From Enoplosus armatus (Eukaryota; Chordata; Actinopteri; Centrarchiformes; Enoplosidae), in NCBI RefSeq assembly GCF_043641665.1, contig NC_092200.1, forward strand, positions 11,167,694 through 11,231,693: a DNA stretch of 64,000 bases. Reading direction: 5' to 3'. Shown here one piece after another: positions 50,406-59,889 of this stretch. The notes below the pieces were generated by a model. That model did no database searches and was not told where the DNA came from. It was given only the letters and a program-made list of their open reading frames with translations. The position numbers and the translations under genes are program-made. How positions within the stretch are numbered: position 1 is the first letter of the stretch; each line of letters starts with the position of its first letter.

Positions 50406-52324
50406 GAGGAACTAGGCACAGTTCCTAACAGAAATGAATAAAAAGGAAAGATTACCAAGTGTATCTTTTTTCATAGTAGCCTTGTCAAAAGCCGAGAAGA
50501 AACCAACCAACCTCAGAAATGATTAATTCTCTGTAATTATGAAGTCGGCTGTGTAGGTTACAAGTCCTGACTCTGCTTTACCTTGACCTAAATGTGTAAG
50601 TGAACACTTTTAAAAGCCCTGTTCTGTATTCAAAGGGCCATCCTGCCAGGATTTCTGTAATGGTTTTAAGTCACAGGTTAAACTGAACTACCTCCAGCTA
50701 TCATGGAGGCAAGACAGAGCCAGGTGATGCTGGTGGTCTCACGCTGCGTGAGAGCTTTCACACGGATGTTTCTCTCTTTGCAGGCATGATGTCACTTTTA
50801 TCTGCCACATATTGCTTGTTGTTGAAGCCTTTCCTCGCCTGGAGATGTGTTGTGTAGACACACGCAGACCACATTCAGTCACGTGGTAATGCATCAGCAT
50901 GAGTGCTGGAGGGTAAGCGAGTTGAGTAAAAATAACAGCAGGATTTGGGAACCTCTGGAGAGTTAGGGTGGGACTCGGATGAAATTGCTGGGTGTGTTTT
51001 TGAGCAAGACAGTGGAAAGAGTCAGTATGTGTGTGTTACTGTGGCAGATGTGTGTGATGTACGTCCCAGATTCAACTGGACCAAAGCTATGGTTGTGGTC
51101 AGAAAAGTCATTGGGGCTGGTAAAAAAAAAAAAAAAAGCCTTTCAGTTCAGTACAGTACACACACTTTGGTGTGTTTAAGATTCATTGTGTTTTTCAGCA
51201 TGTACAAAAAATAAAAGAATACAAGAGAGGCTGAGGTGTGTACAACCATTACTCAGGAGCAGAGGAGGGTGACATTTTCTTAAATTGACCCCAAGACTAT
51301 TTACTGTAAAAGTTTCAGCAGAAATTTTGTCAAACGAACTTGAAACTAAGTTGAGTACCTGCGATGTGAGTTTCAGTCCACCACCAAAGAAGCTGCTCCG
51401 CGTCCCCAGCGCCTGTGTTTCATCAGCTGTGTCACTTCCCTCCATATGCCGAGATCAGAAAATACACAGCAAATCACAGTTCTGTTTTCCGAATCTTATG
51501 CGGCAAACAACAAATTGGAATCTCGGAGCATCACTCCGACAGGGGGAAACTGATCCAGTGTTTGTTCGAGTTAATGTTTATTCCAATATAGATCTGTTTG
51601 TGGAACGTACAGGGATTCAGGCTCAGAGTCAGATTATGTGCAGGCAAAAGTATAGCATTACGCTAAAGAAATATGCGTCGGCAAACATTGGTGTCCAAGG
51701 AGTGATTTTTCAAACATTAAGAACCTTTCTTGGTGACAAAATATTTTCCACAGGGCTTTAAAGTTGAACTGAACTGAAACTTCTTCACTTTTTGTGCGAG
51801 GAAATATAAACTATAATGATTCTGCAGCTATTGTGTATATCTTTTCATCTTTCAAAAGAGGATGAAACTGTTTTTGGACATGTCTTTGAAAACAGCATCT
51901 AAGCCTCTTGGTGGACATCTACCATGGCAGCGGTTGCTAGGAGATGTGCTGTCAACTTCTGTTCCCTGGTGCTCTACTGACTGGAACCACATCATAGACC
52001 TATATAGCTCATGAATGTTGATACAAGTTGGTACAAGGTAGAAGTTATTGTCATTCTCTCCATGTACAATGTTCAGTATATAGGGGAACAAAATTGCATT
52101 TATTCAATGCTACTGAACAATTTACACAATAAGAACAGTAAAGTGGAAGTAGCTTAGTAAAATTTAGCATTTGAGAGGACCCATCATGCTACTAAGTTTG
52201 TATTCCACTTGGATAGTGGAAGCTATCAAGGTAGGCTAATTAGCTTCCACTCAGGTGGTGAAAGCCAGTGGCTTAGCTTGCTAGCATTAACGGGCACCAA
52301 GTAAAATCTGTAACAGTATTAATG

Positions 52325-52350
52325 TTATATATATATATATATATATATAC
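52325..52350. repeat. (TA)n flanking the Tc1-like element, left
   Basis: TA run directly adjoining the left inverted repeat. Tc1/mariner elements insert at TA, so the element probably landed in a TA microsatellite. Confidence 0.9.
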
Positions 52351-52351
52351 A

Positions 52352-52417
52352 CAGTACTGTGCAAAAGTTTTAGGCAGGTGTGAAAAAATGCTGTAAACTA
52401 AGAATGCTTTCAAAAAT
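52352..52417. repeat. Left terminal inverted repeat of the Tc1-like element
   Basis: 66 bp, identical to the inverted copy at 53620-53685. Identity stops after 'gctttcaaaaat'. Confidence 0.93.
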
Positions 52418-52485
52418 GGAAGTGTTAATAGTTTATATCAATTAACAAAATGCAGTGAATGAACAGAAGAGAAATCTAAATCAAA

Positions 52486-53265
52486 TCAATATTTGGTGTG
52501 ACCACCCTTTGCCTTCAAAACAGCATCAATTCTTCTAGGTACACTTGCACAGTTTTTGAAGGAACTCGGCTGGTAGGTTGTTCCCAACATCTTGGAGAAC
52601 TAACCACAGATCTTCTGTGGATGTAGGCTTCCTCAAATCCTTCTGTCTCTTCATGTAATCCCAGACAGACTCGATGATGTTGAGATCAGGGCTCTGTGGG
52701 GGCCATACCATCACTTCCAGGACTTCTTGTTCTTCTTTACGCTGAAGATAGTTCTTAATGACATTGGCTGTATATTTGGGGTCGTTGTCCTGCTGCAGAA
52801 TAAATTCATACGCCAATCATATGCCTCCCTGATGGTATTGCATGATGGATAAGTATCTGCCTGTATTTCTCAGCATTGAGGACACCATTAATCCTGACCA
52901 AATCATCTCCAACTCCAATCTGCAACTCTTCCATGAAGACCACTTCTGGCCAGACTTCTCTGGACAGTAGATGGGTGTACCTGGGTCCCACTGGTTTCTG
53001 CCAGTTCTGAGCTGATGGCACTGCTGGACATCTTCCGATTTCGAAGGGAAATAAGCTTGATGTGTTTGTCATCTGCTGCACTAAGTTTCCTTGGCCGACC
53101 ACTGTGTCTACGATCCTCAACGTTGCCCGTTTCTTTGTGCTTCTTCAAAAGAGCTTGAACAGCACATCTTGAAACCCCAGTCTGCTTTGACATCTTTGTC
53201 TGGGAGAGACCTTGCTGATGCAGTATAACTACCTTGTGTCTTGTTGCTGTGCTCAGTCTTGCCAT
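52486..53265 (-). pseudogene. Tc1-like transposase pseudogene with DD38E-type spacing
   Basis: The start ATG is at 53265-53263 (MARLSTATRHKVVILHQQGL). The paired helix-turn-helix DNA-binding region is intact (SQTKMSKQTGVSRCAVQALL; the GRPRKLS linker; HPSTVQRSLARSGLHGRV). After GLHGRVA the frame jumps, through an internal deletion, to IGVGDDLVRINGVLNAEKYR. It then shifts again to FILQQDNDPKYT...NIIESVWDYM, and a further apparent 2-bp loss before the C-terminal SVPRRIDAVLKAKGGHTKY puts the end in another frame (stop at 52488-52486). The deletion removes the region with the first catalytic Asp. The remaining catalytic Asp (first D of QDNDP) and Glu (NIIES) are separated by 38 residues, not the 34 of classical Tc1. 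The frame spans about 260 codons against about 340 in the family, so it is inactive. Confidence 0.92.
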
Positions 53266-53619
53266 GGTGTATGACCTGTGACATGAAACTGTCTTCCACA
53301 ACCTCACCTTGGTAGCAGTTTGGCTGTTCCTCACCCAGTTTTAAGCCTCCTACACAGCTGTTTCTGTTTCAGTTAATGCCTGTGTTTCAACCTACATGTG
53401 AAATTGATGATCATTAGTACCTGTTTGGTATAATTGGTTGATCATACACCTGACTATAATCCTACAAAATCCCTGACTTTGTGCAAGTATACCTATAAGA
53501 ATTGATGCTGGTTTGAAGGCAAAGGGTAGTAACACCAAATATTGATTTGATTTAGATTTTTCTTTTGTTCGCTCACTTTGCATTTTGTAAATTGATAAAA
53601 ATAAACAATTATTATTTAT

Positions 53620-53682
53620 ATTTTTGAAAGCATTCTTAGTTTACAGCATTTTTTCACACCTGCCTAAAACTTTTGCACAGTA

Positions 53683-53685
<3 letters not shown>
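53620..53685. repeat. Right terminal inverted repeat of the Tc1-like element
   Basis: Inverted, identical copy of 52352-52417, followed directly by a (TA)n run. Confidence 0.93.

Positions 53686-53729
<44 letters not shown>
53686..53729. repeat. (TA)n flanking the Tc1-like element, right
   Basis: About 21 TA units directly after the right inverted repeat. Confidence 0.95.
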
Positions 53730-53732
<3 letters not shown>

Positions 53733-54890
53733 CATATAACACAAAATAACATGCTCACATAGGCCCCAATGTGTGTCTCATTCTTTCTCACACACATAAG
53801 CAGAATGACTCATTCGATCCAAATGCAGAGAAATATCGGTACAGAGTAAGAAAGGGTGAAGTGGAGTGGAGTGTGAAATGCATTCAGTACTGTGTGTGTG
53901 TGTGTGTGTGACAGAGAGGGAGAATGTGAAAGAGCGAAAAAGACAAACTGCACATGTGCACATTTGATTTGCGCTTCAAAAGCCACACTGTGCACCACAG
54001 ATAAGGTTTTGAAACAAACAAGCCACCTGAGCCGAATGCACTTTTCAATCCCACTCTTTGGGAGATACAAACATTTCTTTGCACGGAATTAATCAGCCCT
54101 CCTATCTGGGGGGTCGTCGAGTGGAAAGGACCCTGCTGTGCGGCGATGAGCCTTTGATGGCGATATCATCACTCCGCGTTTCTGTCTGTCACCCTCTGCT
54201 GAGCCCCCATGAGACGACCAGCAGACTGAGGTGGACTGAAAGCATTAAACAGTGAGGGAAAAAGGTCAATGAAAGGTAGAAGCAGAAAGGGGCACGATAG
54301 AAGTTTGAGAAATCTGACAGATGGCAGTGGAAAAAAATCCTCATGGCAGCCCAGAAAAGAAGAAAAGTCAGTTGGCCACTCTGTCTTTCAATCATGTTGT
54401 GTTTTACGCAGCAGTCACTCACTCAGGCACCTCATCAGTTCGTTATTGTGTCAGACCGTTTGTCATTCAGTCTGCCAGCCTGACAGTCGTTCACTCAGTG
54501 AATCACTCACTCATTTGGCCACTCGGTCAGCCAGTTGGTAAGTCGTGGTTAGGCTTTAAATTGTCATTTGTTGAGACATTCTTTTATCGATCAATAATTT
54601 AGTTCAGTCAAAAACTAACCAGTCTGACATTCACAAAGTCAGCTGTCCTTTTTATGACAGACAGACAGACAGACAGCAAAGTAAAGAGCAAACATCTCCG
54701 TCACTTCTGTGTGTGCTTTGGTCTAGACACAAGATGCCAAAATCACAGATACCAATTGGCAGACAGAGACACAGAACAACAAACAAAAACTGGCAATAAC
54801 CCGTCTGATAGACAGAGTGATAAACAGGCAAACACCCATTCAATCACAGCCAAACACACCCACACACACATATAAGACAGACATACAGCT

Positions 54891-54909
54891 ATATATATAT
54901 ATATATATA
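54891..54909. repeat. (AT)n microsatellite
   Basis: Nine to ten AT units. Confidence 0.9.
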
Positions 54910-55118
54910 AAGCAGCGCTGTATTGCCTTTGTGTGCTCTGCTCTAAAGCAAAGTCTGGGTTGATTTTAATGGTGTGTGTCCTGTGTGGCCAGAGAGAGAG
55001 AGAGAGAAGCATCTATCAGCACTGTATTGTGACCCCAAACTCACACTCCCCCGACTGTGTTTGGACAGATGGATCATCACTGCACCACTCACATTTGACA
55101 AACGAGTTTGTATGTGAG

Positions 55119-55120
<2 letters not shown>

Positions 55121-55174
<54 letters not shown>
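55121..55174. repeat. (GT)n microsatellite
   Basis: About 27 uninterrupted TG units, one of the longest in the window. Confidence 0.95.
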
Positions 55175-55175
<1 letters not shown>

Positions 55176-55377
55176 ATATATGTGGTAGTGTGACGAATAC
55201 AAAGCCGGTGTTTTATTCGGGAGTCTGTTCATTATGTATGGTGTAAGCCCCCCCCCCAGACAAAATCAATAGCGGTGTTAATATGATCCTCTCTCTACTT
55301 GCCACTGCAGGAAGGCTTCAATTGATTAGTTAGCCGACACCTCAACTCCCAAAATGCAAAGATGCTGAGGAGAGAGA

Positions 55378-55399
55378 GTGTGTGTGTGTGTGTGTGTGT
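55378..55399. repeat. (GA)n(GT)n compound microsatellite
   Basis: A short GA run at 55370-55378 runs into about 11 TG units. Confidence 0.9.
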
Positions 55400-55640
55400 T
55401 GTTCTTATAACATGCTGTCTTTAATTGTAGACTTTGAGAGATGCACAATACTTAAGTGGATTAGATTTGTTGGAAAAACAAGAATAATATAAACACTGTA
55501 AAGTCAAATATCCTGTACAGCCACACAAACACCAATCTCAACAAAAAAAATCTACATTTACAGGTTTCTGCAGTGTCGGTGTGCACCTTGTGCTTATAAT
55601 CACATGACATTATAATGTCTCCATACAATAAATTCTTGCT

Positions 55641-55806
55641 AAATGGACTTCACTTACATAGTGCTTTACAATTTTGTCTATTATTTACCCACTCACACAT
55701 CGATGGAGGCGGAGCTGCCATGCAAGGCACTGACCTTACCATCAGGGATCAAACTGCCAACCCAGTTATTAGTGAACGACCAGCTCTACCTCCTGAGCCA
55801 CAGCTG
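55641..55806 (-). repeat. tRNA-derived SINE, minus strand
   Basis: Read on the minus strand it starts 'cagctgtggctcaggaggta' then 'gagctggtcg', a box-A-like tRNA head. A box-B-like 'ggcagtttgatccctgatgg' follows. The body 'gccttgcatggcagctccgc' plus 'ctccatcgatgtgtgagtgg' and the end 'gtaaagcactatgtaagtga' match an abundant teleost repeat. It resembles a Pol III-type SINE and is not a functional tRNA. Confidence 0.65.
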
Positions 55807-56406
55807 CTCATTTAGCAACTATCGTAGAAATGATAATGTCTGACCACATTAATTAATCTGCCTCACATTTGATATTTGCTCTTGGAACGCACCAAAATCT
55901 TTTAGCACGGTAGACTGTCCCCTACATTTCTTTTTCCCACACTGCATGTTGTCCCTCTCTGATGTCTTTCCATTCTCACAAACTGTGGTATCTATGTAAA
56001 ACTCACCCCTGTATGAGTGCACCTGTGAACCGAAGCTGACAACATGTGTGCGCTAAAATGTGAGGCTCAACATGGTAATTTTAGGTAAGATTATCAATTC
56101 TTTATTGAGTGCTGGAATTAATTTCTTCAGTTGTCTCAAATATTGTGCATGTGAGGGTTTACACAATGAGTATTATCTGCTCTGTACATGCATTTCAAAT
56201 GTCAACGTCGTTTGAAATCCATGTTTCATTTTATGTGTGGCTCGGGCTCCCTCCCTCCGCTACGTGCCCTGAATGCACCGGTGTGTTATCCATCACCTGT
56301 TCCCAGTGTGTGTGTGTGTGTGGTGTGAATGCACTGGTACTGTCCGTGTGTTTTTGTGTGTATTTGTAGAGGTGTGAAAGAGAGACAGAGAAAATAGGAG
56401 TGGGAG

Positions 56407-56429
56407 CAGGAGGAGGAGGAGGAGGAGGT
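56407..56429. repeat. (GGA)n triplet repeat
   Basis: About seven AGG/GGA units. Confidence 0.9.
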
Positions 56430-57630
56430 AGTGGAGGCTTGTACTAATGCCCTGGAGATGATTTAGGAGTTTAGACCACCGAACAGCACAGACAGCTCTT
56501 CCACTTTTCTCCCACAGGACCAGGTGGTGGCTTGTGGTGAGTTAAAGAGAAAATAGGATCCACCAGAGATCCCTTCAGGGGCACGAAACAACTGTTCAAA
56601 CCGTTCGGTCTTAAATCAAGTCATGGCTGTCTGTCTGTGCTCTGTTACTTAAAAGGCATGATGCAAATGCATGTGTGTGCATAAATCAGGTTATCTGTGG
56701 GTCTTTACAGTGACATATGCATTTAGTTAAATTATGGCTTATAAATATTTACAGTATCTTTGAGTTTTTTAGAGTTCTTAATTGTTTCATCATGTAATGA
56801 CAGGTTTTCATTATAGTTAGGGTTAGATGGAGAAACACAGGCAAAAACAATGAGGGTGCACTTTGAGTCTGACTCTGACAACAAAAGATCCTTCAATAGT
56901 CTTCATCATCAATTATGCAAGTTTGTTTTACAAATTTTTGTGTATTTATTCTGTCTTTAAATTAAAGTTACAGTGTTTAGGACAACTAGTAGCGCTATGG
57001 AGCAATTATTTTATGATTGGGTGTGTATCATACACGAGAATGCAATGCACATTTCTGTCGTCATTTTCAGGCATTTCCACTGATCGACAGTTGGTGGCGT
57101 TAATGCGCGAAGAAATATAGCAATGTGCCAACAAAGGCAAGGAAGAAGAAGAAGACGACAAGCTAGCCAACTTTAACGTAAACATGTAAATGATTTAAAA
57201 TATTTAGAAAATTGGCTTTGCACGTGTTTTTATGAGGAAGGAAATATATTAAACACATTTGTTTGACTTCACAGATACACACAATGTGCTTTGGTGAGAA
57301 ACACTGAATGTAAAGAAAACTCCACAGGGCACCTTTAGTATTAAATTCATTTACATGTAAATCAAGGAGAAAGCGTGAGTGATAACAGCTAATAATAAGA
57401 AATGGTTTCATGATAGCTTGTTCTTGAAATAGCATTACAAATTGTACATAAATGAGACGGTGGACTTTGTTTTCTGATCATGCACGTGTTGTGTGTGCAT
57501 GAACTTATGTGTACAGACATGTACGAGCTGACAGGAGGTCGTGTGCAGGGCTGTTACAGAGGGAGCGAGGTCAACAAAGAGGCACACAACTCACTGGCCT
57601 CGGCTCCTGCTCCTTTCAGCCAGCCCTCTT

Positions 57631-57631
<1 letters not shown>

Positions 57632-57675
<44 letters not shown>
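57632..57675. repeat. (GT)n microsatellite
   Basis: About 21 TG units. The Cys/Val-repeat ORFs here are its translation. Confidence 0.95.
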
Positions 57676-57678
<3 letters not shown>

Positions 57679-58515
57679 GGGGAATGACACATATGCACAC
57701 AGAAATCCATGTCAATACCACAGCCCTTTCTGACCATACACACACACAACTGTGAGAACATCAATAATACTCATTTCCTACATCAAGTTCACCTCTGCGC
57801 TCAGCAGATTGTAAAATATTTTTCCTAAGTGAATGCAGACATAAAAGTTTATAAGACTGTATGAAAAATGACAAGAAGAATGTCCTCGCTAGAGACTACC
57901 TGGGGAAAATGACTCGCTCGCTCTGAGCTGCAACAGGTAAAATGACTTTTTTGTGAGGGAAAAAAAACATTAAAGGCTGTCAGGGAAACTAGCAGACAAA
58001 GAAAAGTGACATATAAAACGACAGGTTGACTAAAGCGAAAAGCAAAAGAGTACAGAAGCTGACGTATGAAACGTCAAGACTAAAGGGAAAAGGAACAGAG
58101 AGAGGCAACTGGCACTCGCTGTCACTTGCGTTCCCTGCTGTGGCTGACAGGTGTTTTACATTACTCTGTGGGTGAAGGCAAACCACATATCCCCGCTGCC
58201 TGTGCATTTATACACTGGACTTGAATGAATTCCATATAGGCCCCAAGGTCATGGAGCTTATTCATGCACACTAAAGGCAGAGTAAACTTTCCGTTGAAGG
58301 AGAAAATGAAATAAAACCACCACACTCACGGCATTAGGGTTTTCATTTGAAAGCAGGAGTATAGAGGTGCCTTATGTTCTACCCCAGAGCCACTCCAAGC
58401 TTTCCAGCACGAAGGGGGATTCATACTTCAGGGAGACGTGGAGACAAGGTTTGTCTTGGAGGAGAGCAAATGTTCAACACTTCTTTCTTTCTTTCTTAGC
58501 TCACTTCAATTTGTC

Positions 58516-58532
58516 TTTTTTTTTTTTTTTTT
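58516..58532. repeat. Poly(T) run followed by TGCAG
   Basis: Seventeen T and then gcag, resembling a splice acceptor. The sequence after it has no supported open frame. Confidence 0.8.
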
Positions 58533-59677
58533 GCAGTGAGCAGATTTTTCCATATTCTGCTGTTTATCCACAACAAACACGGTATTAATAGTTTTTGCTC
58601 ATTTGCAGCTTACCAGTCACACTAAATCAACTCTGTCATGGAGGGAGGGTTGTTCTGTTCTTGCTCTGCAAAGCACCTTGTTTTTTTCCCACTGACTGGA
58701 CAACAGATGAAAAGCCTATTTCACATGCAATAAAATGATAAGACTGCTCTTTGGATTTGGATACAGAATGCATTATCTGTCATGAAAACTAGCAAAGCAA
58801 ATGCTTCTCTGTACTAGCACTTTACAGCTAAGACCGTCAGTATCTTTACTCACTCCACCACACACGCTGCTCAAAATATGGTACACAGTCAGGGAGGCTT
58901 ATTCTTCTGTTGCACACAGCATGAACCACTCTTGGTAATAGCATCACATAAATGATTAAAAAGTAATGATGTAGATGGTCTATTCTGCTCCTCAATTCAC
59001 CCCCGCAAAGAAAAGAAATCATAACCAATTGAGTCGTGAAAACTGCTTTGTTTTTCTTGCAGTGAACGACTTTTCTGGGAATCATGAATCTGCCGTAAGC
59101 ATTATATAATAATCACATCCAGCAATTTGAGGGGTTTGACTGTGAATAAAAACATATCAGATTTACAGCGGCTATAGGATTTAATTGACCCATGAGGAGT
59201 GCTGTGCAGCTCCATACATATATCAGTCACATATATGCACAAATAGACTCTTAATAATGAATAACACATGCATGCACACTCATACATACAGCAAAGCTTC
59301 TCTGTAGTGAAAGCAAACACATGCACAGAGGGCACATCATTTCAGATAATTAGAGAACACACACACACACACACACATTAGGTGTTTGAGGTAACGCAGA
59401 GCCGTGTCTAATTCATGCACTGGGTGTCAGAGGTGAGAGGTGTGAGGTCTCTGGGTGTCAGTGAGGAGCTCACAGGCTGGTGTTGCTCAACAAAACTCAC
59501 ACTTTTTCCACCAATCTGTCACACTCTCTCTTCTTTGCACCTCTCTCCCTCGTTCCCTTTTTGTAAGGATTTATATTTGCTGAGTGAATCCTTGGTGACT
59601 GCCGCGAAGTGCCATACTGTATCAAGCTTTTCAGCGCTTGGATTCAAGCTAATGTGAAATCTGTCTTGTCCTTTCAG

Positions 59678-59889
59678 GTGTGTCTCTCCAATGCTCTTGG
59701 CCCCTGAGGCCTGAGGAGAAGTGAGCCAAGCCCAGGCCCCCATGGGACACCCTGTTACCCAGCATGCACTGCTGCTGCTGCAGTGCATGCTGGTCCTGCG
59801 GCCTGGAGGCGTGGCCAGTAGGAGAGGGCCGGTGCTGCTGCCTGAGTCGCCCTGTCACAAGACAGAGCACCCACTCATCCCACACTCAG
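59678..59889 (+). CDS. Signal-peptide exon of an unidentified secreted or membrane protein
   Basis: A 212-nt exon with acceptor cttgtcctttcag and strong donor CTCAG|gtaagt. The coding part starts at ATG 59742 and runs 49 codons plus one base (phase 1) to 59889. It encodes MGHPVTQHALLLLQCMLVLR, then a Gly/Ala/Arg stretch and LLPESPCHKTEHPLIPHS. The Leu-rich segment at residues 9-19 looks like a signal-peptide core with a likely cleavage after GGVAS. A phase-1 exit is typical where modular extracellular domains (Ig, CUB, EGF) follow. Human synteny near TIMM21 would suggest NETO1 or CBLN2, but I do not see sequence agreement with either, so the gene is left unnamed. The rest of the gene lies beyond the window. 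Confidence 0.55.
59691..59714 (+). promoter_or_regulatory. Upstream ORF in the leader of the signal-peptide exon
   Basis: ATG CTC TTG GCC CCT GAG GCC TGA encodes MLLAPEA and stops 27 nt before the ATG at 59742. It could modulate initiation at the main start. Confidence 0.4.
59742..59889 (+). CDS. Coding part of the signal-peptide exon
   Basis: The start ATG has C at -3 and G at +4. It is the only ATG in the exon opening a frame that stays open to the donor with a hydrophobic N-terminus. The earlier ATG at 59691 opens a frame of only seven codons. Confidence 0.5.
59759..59793 (+). promoter_or_regulatory. Perfect 14-bp inverted repeat (hairpin) just inside the coding sequence
   Basis: The arms CCAGCATGCACTGC (59759-59772) and GCAGTGCATGCTGG (59780-59793) are exact reverse complements around the loop TGCTGCT. 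Exactly 14 nt lie between the start codon (59742-59744) and the first arm. In mRNA this would be a stable stem encoding part of the signal peptide. Confidence 0.8.

Larger units (their letters stand above)
52352..53685 (-). mobile_element. Tc1-like (Tc1/mariner) transposon, internally deleted
   Basis: The 1334-bp element has perfect 66-bp terminal inverted repeats (52352-52417 and 53620-53685) starting CAGTACTGTGCAAAAGTTTT. It sits between TA microsatellites, as expected of TA-targeted insertion. The left junction reads TATACA|CAGTACTG whereas the right has TATA directly at the terminus, so the left target duplication is blurred by two extra bases. The minus strand carries a broken transposase (52486-53265). 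Intact Tc1-like elements are about 1.6 kb, which agrees with an internal loss of roughly 250-300 bp. Confidence 0.93.
28662..59677 (+). other. Probable giant first intron (about 31 kb)
   Basis: No supported coding exon lies here on either strand, apart from the transposase remnant at 52486-53265. The interval holds the repeats and microsatellites listed separately, a purine-rich tract (34330-34800), a pyrimidine-rich tract (40380-40730) and repeat-free AT-rich blocks such as 44590-45170 and 45720-45900 that look like candidate enhancers. Joining 28661 to 59678 is inference from strand, splice sites and the need for a leader exon. Confidence 0.4.

Noticed and set aside
51285..51761. The longest ORF of the window (158 codons, +)
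   Set aside because: No family, signal or domain is recognisable, the composition matches its flanks and there is no codon bias. An ORF of this length is expected by chance in 64 kb.
58516..58600. Poly(T)-TGCAG acceptor-like site possibly starting an exon
   Set aside because: The sequence after it has no compatible open frame with a downstream donor, and such sites are common by chance.
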